From: an uncultured Phascolarctobacterium sp.
GTDB lineage: Bacteria; Bacillota; Negativicutes; Acidaminococcales; Acidaminococcaceae
Reading direction: 5' to 3'
DNA length: 45,708 nucleotides
Assembly: GCA_949288065.1 (NCBI GenBank)
Contig: CASEIL010000017.1
Coordinates: 1-45,708, forward strand
Part shown: in pieces, positions 8,157 through 16,745 of the stretch
Position numbering within the stretch: position 1 is the stretch's first letter
Layout of the letters: the number at the start of each line of letters is the position of its first letter
Program-made: the position numbers and the translations under genes
Notes under the pieces: model-generated
Database searches by the model: none
What the model was told of the DNA's origin: nothing
Seen by the model: only the letters and a program-made list of their open reading frames with translations

Positions 8157-9506
8157 ATGCTCATTACCCTGCCGCAGGCAGATAACAGCGCCGCGCCGTT
8201 ATACTTACGCCTGCTGAACGAAATTAAACGCAAAATACACAGCGGCGAAATTGCCACCGGGGAAAAAATGCCCTCGCTGCGCCATCTCGCCGCCGATTTG
8301 GAGGTAAGCCGCACCACGGCGGAAGCCGCCTACAACCAGCTTGTCGCCGAAGGATACCTGCTTGCCGAACCCAAACGCGGCTACTTTGCCGCAGGCCTTG
8401 CCGCCCGCAGGGCGGATAATACAAGCGCGGAACTGCCTGCGCTGCAGCGGCCAGCCATCCGCTACGATTTTGGCAACAACTACATTGATAGCAGCCTGTT
8501 CCCCGCAGCACAGTGGAAACGCTGTTTGGGGCACGCCCTGCAAAACGCGCAGCTGCTTGCAGGTTACGGCGACCCGCAGGGCGAACCCTACTTGCGCCAG
8601 ACCCTTGCGCGTTACAGCCACGAAGCCCGCAGCGTTATCTGCACGCCGCAGCAAATTGTTATCGGCGCCGGCATCCAAAGCCTGCTGGAAATTTTGCTGG
8701 CCGTGCTGGGCGAACTGCCCCGCGCCGCCGCTTTTGAAGAACCGGGCTTTACCAAAGCCGAGCAAATCTGTAAAATGGCGGGCTGGCAGGTCAGCCGTTT
8801 TGATACCGAGCATTTGCATAACGGGCTGCCACAGCTGTTATATGTCAGTCCCTCCAACCCGTACAAGGGGCGCTCGCTGTCGCCGCAGGGCAGGCTGCGC
8901 CTTTTGCAATGGGCACAGCAAACCGGCACCTATATTTTAGAGGACGACTATAACGGCGAATTCCGCTATTTTACGCACCCCATCAGCTCGTTACAGGGCA
9001 TGGGCGGCGGGCAGAACGTAATTTACTGCGGTTCCTTCTCGCGCATCCTGCTGCCGAGTTTGCGCATCAGCTACTTAGTGCTGCCGCCCAATTTGCTGCC
9101 TGCTTACAGCCGCGTGCGGCATTTGTATAACCAAACCTCATCCAGCATTGAACAATTTGCGCTGGCAGAATTTATTGCTTCCGGTGCTTTACGCCGCCAC
9201 ATCAAAAAAATGCGCCGCCGCTACGCCGTTAAAAACACGCTTTTACGCAGCGCGCTCGCTAAAATCTTCGGCAATAAAATCAGCATTATGGCGTATGAAT
9301 CGGGCCTGCACATCCGCCTGGCCGTGCACGCACCTGGCACTGCTACCAAGCTGGCGCAGCAGGCCTTGCAGGCAGGCATCCACATTCTGCCCGTAAGCGC
9401 CGCCACACCAAATGCCGCGCCGGAAATCCTCCTTTCCTTCGCAGGCATCGCCGAAGACGATATTGAACCGGCATTGATAAAGCTGAAAGAAGTGTGGGAG
9501 CTGTAA
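8157..9506 (+). CDS. MocR/PdxR-type regulator (GntR DNA-binding domain plus aminotransferase-like domain) lacking the PLP lysine
   Basis: 449 residues. Residues 1-80 are a GntR-type winged helix (APLYLRLLNEIKRKIHSGEI, GEKMPSLRHLAADLEVSRTT). Residues from about 100 onward are a fold-type-I aminotransferase domain (YGDPQGEPYLRQTLARY, EDDYNGEFRY). In this family PLP is held by the Lys of the GTFSK-like motif. Here the motif reads GSFSRILLPSLRISYLV, and the codon at 9042-9044 is CGC, giving Arg296. The Asp and Tyr of EDDY are kept. It is divergent from pdxK, so control of B6 metabolism is likely. Without the lysine it could bind PLP only non-covalently, bind another ligand, or act constitutively. 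Confidence 0.88.
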   Translation: MLITLPQADNSAAPLYLRLLNEIKRKIHSGEIATGEKMPSLRHLAADLEVSRTTAEAAYNQLVAEGYLLAEPKRGYFAAGLAARRADNTSAELPALQRPAIRYDFGNNYIDSSLFPAAQWKRCLGHALQNAQLLAGYGDPQGEPYLRQTLARYSHEARSVICTPQQIVIGAGIQSLLEILLAVLGELPRAAAFEEPGFTKAEQICKMAGWQVSRFDTEHLHNGLPQLLYVSPSNPYKGRSLSPQGRLRLLQWAQQTGTYILEDDYNGEFRYFTHPISSLQGMGGGQNVIYCGSFSRILLPSLRISYLVLPPNLLPAYSRVRHLYNQTSSSIEQFALAEFIASGALRRHIKKMRRRYAVKNTLLRSALAKIFGNKISIMAYESGLHIRLAVHAPGTATKLAQQALQAGIHILPVSAATPNAAPEILLSFAGIAEDDIEPALIKLKEVWEL

Positions 9507-9542
9507 ACTATAACAACAACTGCAAAACTTTATCCTGCACGC

Positions 9543-9578
9543 AAAAACACCCGCCAGTAAACTGACGGGTGTTTTAAT
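9543..9578. terminator. Intrinsic terminator between pdxR and pyc
   Basis: AAAACACCCGCCAG / CTGACGGGTGTTTT hairpin with a TAAA loop and one internal mismatch. It serves convergent genes. Confidence 0.75.
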
Positions 9579-9597
9579 TTAAACTGCGTTATTTAAT

Positions 9598-12500
9598 TTA
9601 CGCTTTAATTTCAATTTCCATCAGGCAGTCGCCGCTTTCAATTCTGCTGCCCGGGGCAACGTGAATTTGCGATACAATGCCGCTGATCGGCGCTGCAATG
9701 GTGGTTTCCATTTTCATCGCTTCGGTTACGATGAGCGGCGTGCCTTTTTCGACAGCCTGTCCCTTTTCAACCAGCAGCTTAACAACGGAGCCGGACAGCG
9801 TGGCGCCGATTTCGCCTGGGTTGGTTTTATCAGCTTTTTTGCGGCTTACGTTGGTAGCTTTTACGTTGCGGTCCTTAACGTCAATCTCACGCGGCAAACC
9901 GTTGAACTCGAAGAAGATGGTGCGGACGCCGTCCTCATTAGCCTCGCCGATTTGCAGCAGCTTAATAACAAGCATTTTGCCCTTTTCAATTTCCACCTTA
10001 ATTTCTTCGCCGGTTTTCATACCGAAGAAGAAAGTCGGGGTATCAAGCACGGAAACGTCGCCGAATTCTGCGTGGCGCACTGCCCAGTCGCTGAATACCT
10101 TCGGGTACAGGCAATAACTGCTTACAGCCTCGTCGCTGGTCGGCGCGCCCATTTCTGCCAGGCTGGCGCGTACCTTTTCAAAATCTGCCGGGGGCAGGGA
10201 TGCACCCGGACGGCCGTCAAGCGGTTTGCGGCCTTTCAGCACAATCTGCTGCAATTTCTGCGGGAAGCCCTGATACGGCACGCCCAAACGGCCTTCAAAG
10301 AACTCTACAACGGAAGCAGGGAAGCTCAGCGTTTCGCCCTTAGCGTAAATATCTTCCTCGGTCAGGTCGTTCTGCACCATAAACAGCGCCATGTCGCCCA
10401 CCATTTTGCTCGAAGGCGTTACTTTAATAATATCGCCGAACATCATGGAAACGCGGTGGTACATATCCTTAATTTCTTCCCAGCGTTCGCCCAGCCCCAG
10501 CGCTTTAGCCTGCTGCTGCAGGTTGCTGTACTGGCCGCCCGGCATTTCGTGAATGTAAACTTCCGGGTTCGGGTAAGAAACGGTGTTATCGATAGCCTTG
10601 TAGTACGGACGCACGGTTTCCCAGTAACGGCTCATTTCGTTCAGTGCGTTAATGTCAAGGTGCGGCTGGCGCGGATGCCCGCTCAGCGCATAGTACAGGC
10701 TGGCAGCACTGGGCTGCGAGGTGCCGCCCGACATAGCGCTCATGGCAACGTCTACAATGTCCACGCCGGCGTCGATAGCACGGGCGTAGGTATAAATGCT
10801 GTTGCCGCTGCCCTCGTGCGTATGCAGGTGGATGGGCACGTTAACCGCATCTTTTAAAGCGGCAACCAGCTGGTAGGAAGCTTCCGGTTTCAAGAGGCCT
10901 GCCATATCCTTAATGCAGATGGAGTTAGCGCCGGTTTTTTCCAGTTCTTTCGCCATCGTTACATAATATTTAAGGTCGTATTTATCGCGGCGCGGGTCTA
11001 AAATATCGCCGGTGTAGCACAGGGCTGCCTCGGCAAATTTGCCGGTTTCGCGCACAGCGTCGATAGAAAGCAACATATTGTCAATGCCGTTTAAGCTGTC
11101 GAACACGCGGAACACATCTACGCCGTTTTTCGCGCTCAGGCGGATAAATTCTTTAACTACGTTATCCGGATAGCTGGTGTAGCCAACGGCGTTAGCGCCG
11201 CGTACCAGCATCTGGAAGAGAATGTTCGGGCACTGCTCACGGAACTGCACAAGGCGTTTCCACGGGCTTTCATCTAAGAAGCGGTAAGCAACGTCGAAAG
11301 TTGCGCCGCCCCAGCATTCAAAGCTGAACAGGTTGGGCAGCTTGCCCGCCGTGGTGCGGATTACCTTTAACATATCGTTGGTGCGCATACGGGTTGCGAG
11401 TAGCGACTGGTGCGCATCGCGGAAGGTGGTATCGGTAAACAGCACTTCCTTCTGGTCCATAACCCACTGGGAAAGCGCTTCCGGCCCCTGCGCGTCAAGA
11501 ATTTGCTTCGTGCCGTCCGGCATAGCGCCGGTAAACGGTTTCGGCATATTCAGCGGGGCAAATTCCGGCTTGGGCTGCACGCCGACGTTATTGTAGCCGT
11601 TAACGGTTACATCGGCAATGTAGTGCAGCAGCTTGGTGCCGCGGTCCAGAGTTTTCGGGAACACGAACAGCTCGGTGTTCTCATCAACAAACGAGGTGTT
11701 GTAGCTGCCGTCGGCAAAGCTGGGGTGAGCCAGTACGTTTTCGAGGAACAAAATATTAGTTTTAACGCCGCGGATACGGAATTCTTTTAAGCAGCGCAGC
11801 ATTTTGGTAATGGCAATTTCGTGCGTTAAGCCATGGGTAGTTGCCTTAACCAGCAGCGAATCGTAATACGGAGTAATTACAGAGCCGGTAAACGCATTGC
11901 CGCCGTCCAGGCGCACGCCGAAGCCGCCGCCGCTGCGGTAAGCAATAACCTTGCCGGTATCGGGCATAAAGTTGTTGGCGGGGTCTTCCGTAGTAATACG
12001 GCACTGAATGGCATGGCCGAAGCTGGTGATTTTATCCTGCTCGGGAATGCCGATTTCCGGGCTGTGCAGGGAATAACCCTCGGCAATTTTAATCTGGGTC
12101 TGCACAATATCAAAACCGGTAATTTCTTCGGTAACGGTGTGTTCAACCTGAATACGCGGGTTAACCTCAATAAAGTAGAACTTGCCGTCCGGCGTAACCA
12201 AAAATTCAACCGTACCGGCGCTGAGGTAATTTACGTTTTTCATCAGCTTCACGGCTGCGTCGCAGATGTTTTTGCGCAGCTCGGGGCTGAGGGAGAAGGC
12301 CGGGGCAATTTCTACCAGCTTCTGGTGGCGGCGCTGTACGGAGCAGTCGCGCTCGAACAGGTGCACAATGTTGCCCTGGGTATCGCCCAAAATCTGCACT
12401 TCAATATGTTTCGGGCTTTCAAGATATTTTTCAAGGTAAATTTCGTCGCTGCCAAAAGCCTTTTTAGCCTCGGATTTAGCCATGTTGTAAACAGTTTCCA

Positions 12501-13038
12501 AATCCTCGTTGCTGTTAACCATGCGCATGCCGCGCCCGCCGCCGCCGTTAACAGCTTTCAGCATAACCGGGAAGCCGTGCGCCTGAACAAAACGGTACAC
12601 ATCCTCCACGCTGTCAATCGGCCCGTCGCTGCCCGGAATCATCGGGATGCCTGCCAGCCTTGCCTGCTCGCGCGCGTTAACCTTATCGCCGAACATAATT
12701 AAATGCTCAAGGCGCGGCCCGATAAAAATAATGCCTTCTTCGCCGCAGCGTTTGGCAAGGTCGCTGTTCTCGCTCAAAAAGCCGTAGCCGGGGTGGATAG
12801 CGTCAACATCATGCTCGTGCGCAATGCGGATAATGTCCTCAATATCAAGGTAAGCGTCAATAGGCCCCTTGCCCTCGCCAACGAGGTAAGCTTCGTCAGC
12901 CTTGTTGCGGTGCAGGGACAGAGTATCTTCTTTGGAATAAATTGCTACTGTGCGGATGCCAAGCTCGTTGCAGGCACGGAAAACGCGGATAGCGATTTCG
13001 CCGCGGTTGGCAACCAAAACAGACTTAATTTTTTGCAT
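9598..13038 (-). CDS. pyc: Pyruvate carboxylase
   Basis: 1146-residue biotin enzyme making oxaloacetate from pyruvate and bicarbonate with ATP. Full length and complete. The biotin carboxylase domain (1 to about 450) has HPGYGFLSEN, GGGGRGM, RDCSVQRRHQK and EVNPRIQVEHTVTE. The carboxyltransferase domain (about 530-830) has FRDAHQSLLATRMRT, CIKDMAGLLKP and SGGTSQPSAASL. The biotin carrier domain ends the protein with EAMKMET, biotin on K1109. One local difference is HTHEGSG where HTHDTSG is usual. GGAGGG precedes the ATG. Monocistronic, with its own promoter and an upstream palindrome. It supplies oxaloacetate, for example for the reductive succinate/propionate pathway common in Negativicutes (inference). 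Confidence 0.97.
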   Translation of the reverse strand: MQKIKSVLVANRGEIAIRVFRACNELGIRTVAIYSKEDTLSLHRNKADEAYLVGEGKGPIDAYLDIEDIIRIAHEHDVDAIHPGYGFLSENSDLAKRCGEEGIIFIGPRLEHLIMFGDKVNAREQARLAGIPMIPGSDGPIDSVEDVYRFVQAHGFPVMLKAVNGGGGRGMRMVNSNEDLETVYNMAKSEAKKAFGSDEIYLEKYLESPKHIEVQILGDTQGNIVHLFERDCSVQRRHQKLVEIAPAFSLSPELRKNICDAAVKLMKNVNYLSAGTVEFLVTPDGKFYFIEVNPRIQVEHTVTEEITGFDIVQTQIKIAEGYSLHSPEIGIPEQDKITSFGHAIQCRITTEDPANNFMPDTGKVIAYRSGGGFGVRLDGGNAFTGSVITPYYDSLLVKATTHGLTHEIAITKMLRCLKEFRIRGVKTNILFLENVLAHPSFADGSYNTSFVDENTELFVFPKTLDRGTKLLHYIADVTVNGYNNVGVQPKPEFAPLNMPKPFTGAMPDGTKQILDAQGPEALSQWVMDQKEVLFTDTTFRDAHQSLLATRMRTNDMLKVIRTTAGKLPNLFSFECWGGATFDVAYRFLDESPWKRLVQFREQCPNILFQMLVRGANAVGYTSYPDNVVKEFIRLSAKNGVDVFRVFDSLNGIDNMLLSIDAVRETGKFAEAALCYTGDILDPRRDKYDLKYYVTMAKELEKTGANSICIKDMAGLLKPEASYQLVAALKDAVNVPIHLHTHEGSGNSIYTYARAIDAGVDIVDVAMSAMSGGTSQPSAASLYYALSGHPRQPHLDINALNEMSRYWETVRPYYKAIDNTVSYPNPEVYIHEMPGGQYSNLQQQAKALGLGERWEEIKDMYHRVSMMFGDIIKVTPSSKMVGDMALFMVQNDLTEEDIYAKGETLSFPASVVEFFEGRLGVPYQGFPQKLQQIVLKGRKPLDGRPGASLPPADFEKVRASLAEMGAPTSDEAVSSYCLYPKVFSDWAVRHAEFGDVSVLDTPTFFFGMKTGEEIKVEIEKGKMLVIKLLQIGEANEDGVRTIFFEFNGLPREIDVKDRNVKATNVSRKKADKTNPGEIGATLSGSVVKLLVEKGQAVEKGTPLIVTEAMKMETTIAAPISGIVSQIHVAPGSRIESGDCLMEIEIKA

Positions 13039-13069
13039 AGTTTACCCTCCTTCGGATAGTACAGTTCCT

Positions 13070-13098
13070 ATTTTATTAAAAAAAGTTACTAATTGCAA
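13070..13098 (-). promoter_or_regulatory. Promoter of pyc
   Basis: On the minus strand TTGCAA (13093-13098), a 17-base spacer, then TAAAAT (13070-13075). Confidence 0.6.
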
Positions 13099-13115
13099 TA
13101 GCCTCAGCGCAAGTA

Positions 13116-13131
13116 TTTCTGTATACAGAAA
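13116..13131. promoter_or_regulatory. Perfect 16-bp palindrome upstream of the pyc promoter, possible operator
   Basis: TTTCTGTATACAGAAA is a perfect inverted repeat with no spacer, 17 bp upstream of the pyc -35 element. The position suits an activator site or an upstream repressor site. I do not know the cognate protein; a TGTATACA core suits a dimeric regulator. Confidence 0.5.
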
Positions 13132-13163
13132 AACATAAAAATACACGCCCTAACAGGCATAAT

Positions 13164-13203
13164 AAAACCCCTTTTGTCCCTGCCTGCGCAGATATAAAAG
13201 GGG
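13164..13203 (-). terminator. Terminator of the dnaX-ebfC-recR-bofA operon
   Basis: On the minus strand the stem CCCCTTTT / AAAAGGGG is followed by TTTTATTAT. Confidence 0.65.
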
Positions 13204-13244
13204 TCGGTTTTGCTATTTACTTTTTCATGGGGCGCTCTGCGCTG

Positions 13245-13565
13245 CTACATAAAAATTTCCCAGCACAGCACGGCTATCAGCCCCGGCACGCCAAAAACAC
13301 CGGCAATTAAGGCTTTAACCACGGTAATTTTTAAGCCGAAGCCCACCGCCGCACCGACGAGGTTTACCAGCCACAGCGCCGCAGCGCCGATAATGCCGTT
13401 CCACACCAGCTTAAACGGCAGCGACAGCAGCTTAACCACTACCAGCAAAATTAAAACGCCGGCAACAAAGGGCAGCGAGCCCTCCAGCGTGGCGGAATCA
13501 AGCCCCTGCACAGCGTCCAGAGCGGCCGTGCCTATTTCCCGCACGGCGTTTTCCGCTTCTTCCAT
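13245..13565 (-). CDS. bofA: BofA-like membrane protein
   Basis: 106 residues. An acidic N-terminus is followed by hydrophobic segments containing the BofA signature region (LPFKLVWNGIIGAAALWLVNLVG, then FGVPGLIAVLCWEIF). In Bacillus, BofA restrains the SpoIVFB protease that activates sigma-K during sporulation. It is next to recR at the end of the dnaX operon, as in Bacillus (where yaaL intervenes). Presence here suggests sporulation ancestry but does not show that the organism sporulates. The acidic N-terminal extension of about 30 residues looks longer than usual. Confidence 0.8.
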   Translation of the reverse strand: MEEAENAVREIGTAALDAVQGLDSATLEGSLPFVAGVLILLVVVKLLSLPFKLVWNGIIGAAALWLVNLVGAAVGFGLKITVVKALIAGVFGVPGLIAVLCWEIFM

Positions 13566-13579
13566 TTCTATCGCCTCTC

Positions 13580-14179
13580 TTACAAGCGCAGCCTGTTTTC
13601 CAGCGCGCGCGCCAAAGTCAGCTCATCGGCGTATTCCAAATCCCCGCCGACGGGCAAACCGTGCGCAATACGGCTGGTTACAACGCCCAAAGGCTTCAGC
13701 AGCTGCGCAAGGTAGGCGGCAGTTGCCTCGCCCTCCACGTTGGAATTGGTAGCCAAAATAACTTCCTTTACCTCGCCCTGCTGCAAGCGGCGCAACAGCT
13801 CCTTAATGCGCAGGTTGTCCGGCCCAATGCCGTCCAGCGGCGAAAGCGCGCCGTGCAGCACATGGTACAGGCCCTTGTAGCCGCGGCTGCGCTCCATCGC
13901 CATTACGTCCTGCGGCTGCTCCACCACGCAAATGGTGCTTTTATCGCGCGCAGGGTCGGCGCAAATGCTGCACTCCGGCGTATCGCTTAAATTATAGCAG
14001 GTACGGCACAGGCAAACCTTGGTTTTGGCTTCCACCAGCGCGGCCGCCAAACGCTGCACGTCCTCCGCCGGCATATTAATAATGTGGTATGCCAGGCGCA
14101 GCGCCGTTTTAGAGCCGATACCCGGAAGGCGGCGCAGCTGTTCATGCAAATTGGCCAGCGGGCGTATCAGGCGCGCCAT
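13580..14179 (-). CDS. recR: Recombination protein RecR
   Basis: 199 residues, the usual length. It works with RecF/RecO in loading RecA at gaps. Visible elements are a helix-hairpin-helix region ([19 protein letters not shown]), a four-Cys zinc finger ([18 protein letters not shown]) and a Toprim domain ([34 protein letters not shown]). It starts 1 base after the ebfC stop, as expected for coupled genes. Confidence 0.96.
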   Translation of the reverse strand: MARLIRPLANLHEQLRRLPGIGSKTALRLAYHIINMPAEDVQRLAAALVEAKTKVCLCRTCYNLSDTPECSICADPARDKSTICVVEQPQDVMAMERSRGYKGLYHVLHGALSPLDGIGPDNLRIKELLRRLQQGEVKEVILATNSNVEGEATAAYLAQLLKPLGVVTSRIAHGLPVGGDLEYADELTLARALENRLRL

Positions 14180-14180
14180 A

Positions 14181-14507
14181 TCAGAACATGCCGGGCAGCT
14201 TCATGCCGCCGGTAATTTTGCCCATTTCTTTTTCGGTCATTTCGTCTACCTGGCGCATAGCCTCGTTAACGGCAGTGGTAACCAAATCTTCCAGCATTTC
14301 CACATCGTCCGGGTCAACGGCGCTGGGCGCGATGGTAATTTTTTCAATGGTTTTGCGGCCGGTAGCCACAACGGTTACGGCACCGCCGCCTGCAGATACT
14401 TCAACCGTGCGTTTTTTCAGGTCTTCCTGCATTTTCAGCATATCCTGCTGCATTTTCTGTACTTTTTTCATCATACCCTGCATATTTGCCATTCCGGGGT
14501 TAAACAT
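14181..14507 (-). CDS. ebfC: YbaB/EbfC nucleoid-associated protein
   Basis: 108-residue DNA-binding protein that forms a tweezer-shaped dimer and is encoded between dnaX and recR in most bacteria. The Met/Gln/Lys-rich N-terminal helix ([19 protein letters not shown]) and the core [21 protein letters not shown] are typical. AAGGAGGAAT precedes the ATG. Confidence 0.93.
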   Translation of the reverse strand: MFNPGMANMQGMMKKVQKMQQDMLKMQEDLKKRTVEVSAGGGAVTVVATGRKTIEKITIAPSAVDPDDVEMLEDLVTTAVNEAMRQVDEMTEKEMGKITGGMKLPGMF

Positions 14508-14534
14508 AAATAAATTCCTCCTTATAATTGCTGC

Positions 14535-16319
14535 TTATAATTTTTGCAGTGTGCCGCCAAAAGCCTCCATGGCCTTTTTCACCACGGGTTCCAGCTCCTC
14601 GGCCTGCACTTTCGGCGCAGGCGCTGCGGCGGCTTTGGGCATAAGCCCCGCTTCCTCAACGCAGCTTAAGCGCACCTCGCAGCGGGCAAGGCGCAGCAAA
14701 ACTGCCTCAAAAGCTTTTTTATAATCATCGGCATTCATACGCTTGCAGTTAAACTTATTTTTAAAGGCAACCGTTAAAATACCGTTGACATAATCAACTG
14801 CACGCCCACCGGCGGCGCACGCCACCATAGAGCGTTTCTTTTCGGATTTTAAAATTTCCAGCACCTGCTGCCACAGCTCTTCTGCCGCCGCGGCGTCGCC
14901 TTGCGGTGCGGGCGTGGGCACAAAAGCCGGTGCCGCCGGCGCGGATGCTTGTGGCTGTACCGGAACTTCTTTTTGAGCGCTTACCGGTTTTGCCGCCGCT
15001 ACGGGCTTCGGTGCTGGCGGCTCTGCCTTAGGCATTGGTTCCGGTGCGGACAGCTGCACGCCCGGCTCTTCCGCCACAGCATAACTAAACTTAGGCTGCG
15101 CAGGCTCCGGATAAACCGGTGCAGGCTGCTGCGTATATGCTGGCGCAACTTGCTGCACATTTGTCACCGGCGTAAAACTCTGCCCTGCAAGCATAGCTTC
15201 CAGCTTTTCTACGCGCGCGGTAAGGGCTGCTAACGTGCTGCCCTCCACACGGCACAAATCAAACAGGCACATCTCCGCCGCTATGCGCCCGCGCACGCTC
15301 TGGCGCAGTTCTATGCTGCACTGGTGCAGGCGCTCCTGCGCCGCCATCAGCCTGTCGGTGCTGAACAGGCCTTCCAGCTGCGCAATGGCGGGCTTTGTGT
15401 CTGTTAAATAAATCTCACGGTAATCGGGCGAAGCCTTGTATAACAGCACGGCGCGCAGGTATTCGGCAAGCTCCGTAATAATCTGCTTCACGTCCTTGCC
15501 GCCTGCCAGAAGCGTTTCCAAAAGCTCCAGCGCTTTGGGCACCTGCCCTTCGCCGATAGTTTTCACTAATTCGCGCAGGGCTTCGCGCCCTACAATGCCA
15601 AGCACGCTGCGCACGGTTTCTGCCGTTACACGCTCGGCCATTACGCCGCACTGGTCTAAAAGGCTCAGCGCGTCGCGCATACCGCCGTCCGCCTGCACGG
15701 CAATCAGCTGCAAAGCGTCGTCGTCCGCGGCAATGCCGCTGCCGTCGGCCACCTCGCGCAGGCGCTTCACAATATCGGCGTCCGTCACACGCCTGAAGTC
15801 AAAGCGCTGGCAGCGCGAATGTATCGTCGCCGGTATTTTGTGCGGCTCCGTCGTTGCCAAAATAAAAATAACGTGCGGGGGAGGCTCTTCCAAAGTTTTT
15901 AAAAGCGCGTTAAAGGCCTCCGTTGTCAGCATGTGCACTTCGTCGATAATGTACACCTTGTAGCGCCCGCTGACGGGGGCAAAAGCCACCTTTTCGCGCA
16001 AATCGCGTATCTCATCAATGCCGCGGTTAGAGGCGGCGTCGATTTCAAACACGTCCATGGAGGTGCCTTCATTAATGCGCACGCAGTTCTGGCATTTGTT
16101 GCAGGGGTTCGGCGTGGGGCCCTGCTCGCAGTTAACTGCCTTGGCCAGTATTTTGGCCGTGCTGGTTTTGCCCGTGCCGCGCGGCCCGGCAAACAAATAG
16201 GCGTGGGCAATACGCCCGGTTTCCAGCGCGTTGGTCAGCGCGGTGCGCACCGCCTCCTGCCCCACCAGCGCGTCAAAGCCCTGCGGGCGCCACTTTCTGT
16301 ATAACGCAACGTATGCCAA
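14535..16319 (-). CDS. dnaX: DNA polymerase III subunits gamma/tau
   Basis: About 594 residues. Clamp-loader ATPase with Walker A GPRGTGKTST, a zinc site (CEQ...NPCNKCQNC), Walker B IIDEVHML and the SRC motif. Residues about 390-480 form a Pro/Ala-rich linker (the tau-specific region), followed by a C-terminal domain (ELWQQVLEILKSEKKRSMVACA). I prefer a TTG start at 16319 (product MAYVALYRKWRP, the usual N-terminus), 8 bases after GGGAGG. A GTG at 16328 overlaps that ribosome-binding site. First protein gene of the dnaX-ebfC-recR-bofA operon, behind the SRP RNA. Confidence 0.95.
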   Translation of the reverse strand: MAYVALYRKWRPQGFDALVGQEAVRTALTNALETGRIAHAYLFAGPRGTGKTSTAKILAKAVNCEQGPTPNPCNKCQNCVRINEGTSMDVFEIDAASNRGIDEIRDLREKVAFAPVSGRYKVYIIDEVHMLTTEAFNALLKTLEEPPPHVIFILATTEPHKIPATIHSRCQRFDFRRVTDADIVKRLREVADGSGIAADDDALQLIAVQADGGMRDALSLLDQCGVMAERVTAETVRSVLGIVGREALRELVKTIGEGQVPKALELLETLLAGGKDVKQIITELAEYLRAVLLYKASPDYREIYLTDTKPAIAQLEGLFSTDRLMAAQERLHQCSIELRQSVRGRIAAEMCLFDLCRVEGSTLAALTARVEKLEAMLAGQSFTPVTNVQQVAPAYTQQPAPVYPEPAQPKFSYAVAEEPGVQLSAPEPMPKAEPPAPKPVAAAKPVSAQKEVPVQPQASAPAAPAFVPTPAPQGDAAAAEELWQQVLEILKSEKKRSMVACAAGGRAVDYVNGILTVAFKNKFNCKRMNADDYKKAFEAVLLRLARCEVRLSCVEEAGLMPKAAAAPAPKVQAEELEPVVKKAMEAFGGTLQKL

Positions 16320-16383
16320 CTGCCGCACCTCCCAAAAATATTACTGTACTAATTATATAAAATTTCCGGCCATAAGTAAAACA

Positions 16384-16408
16384 AAAAAGCAGCCCCGCAG
16401 AGCTGCTT
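16384..16408 (-). terminator. Terminator of the SRP RNA
   Basis: AGCAGC / GCTGCT stem followed by TTTTTT on the minus strand. Confidence 0.75.
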
Positions 16409-16411
16409 ACG

Positions 16412-16553
16412 TTACTTCCTTGCAGGGCAGCAAATGCAGGCACCCCTGCGGCACATAAAAGTAACTGCTTAGTGCTGCTCCCTCCCGGTCCTGACACGGT
16501 TCACAGGCTTTCATTGCGCAGGACCCGCCATCTGCGGCCCTGCAAAGAAGTAA
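16412..16553 (-). ncRNA. ffs: Signal recognition particle RNA
   Basis: The conserved SRP helix 8 region is clear on the minus strand: GTCAGGACCGGGAGGGAGCAGC, containing the GGAG-type tetraloop region and the asymmetric loop that binds Ffh. The two ends, TTACTTCTTTGCAGGGC and GCCCTGCAAGGAAGTAA, pair over 17 positions with one G-U, defining an RNA of about 142 nt. That is longer than E. coli 4.5S RNA but much shorter than the Alu-containing Bacillus scRNA. It lies between tRNA-Ser and dnaX as in Bacillus. Confidence 0.92.
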
Positions 16554-16585
16554 TAAAAAAACCGCTTACGCGGCAAGTTTTTAAG

Positions 16586-16675
16586 TGGCGGAGAGAGAGG
16601 GATTCGAACCCTCGGTACGGTTTCCCGCACACACGCTTTCCAGGCGTGCACCTTCAACCACTCGGTCATCTCTCG
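16586..16675 (-). tRNA. tRNA-Ser (GGA anticodon)
   Basis: Type II tRNA with encoded CCA, anticodon loop CTGGAAA (anticodon GGA, reading UCC/UCU), long variable arm (TGTGCGGGAAACCGTACC) and T-arm GAGGGTTCGAATCCCTC. The acceptor arms are CGAGAGA and TCTCTCC with discriminator G, so positions 1 and 72 are C and C and do not pair; a G would be expected at position 1. A strong promoter lies 24 bases upstream. Confidence 0.93.
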
Positions 16676-16699
16676 GCTATGGCATCAGCCGCAAGTAAC

Positions 16700-16728
16700 A
16701 GTATAACGGTGTTTTGGTAAAATGTCAA
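16700..16728 (-). promoter_or_regulatory. Strong promoter for tRNA-Ser and probably the SRP RNA
   Basis: On the minus strand TTGACA (16723-16728), a 17-base spacer, then TATACT (16700-16705). Confidence 0.8.
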
Positions 16729-16745
16729 GGTTTTTATAAAAATTT

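Noticed and set aside
11833..12702. 289-codon frame antisense to pyc
   Set aside because: It mirrors the codon structure of a fully recognisable pyruvate carboxylase; biased Asn/Val/Ala-rich product without family features.
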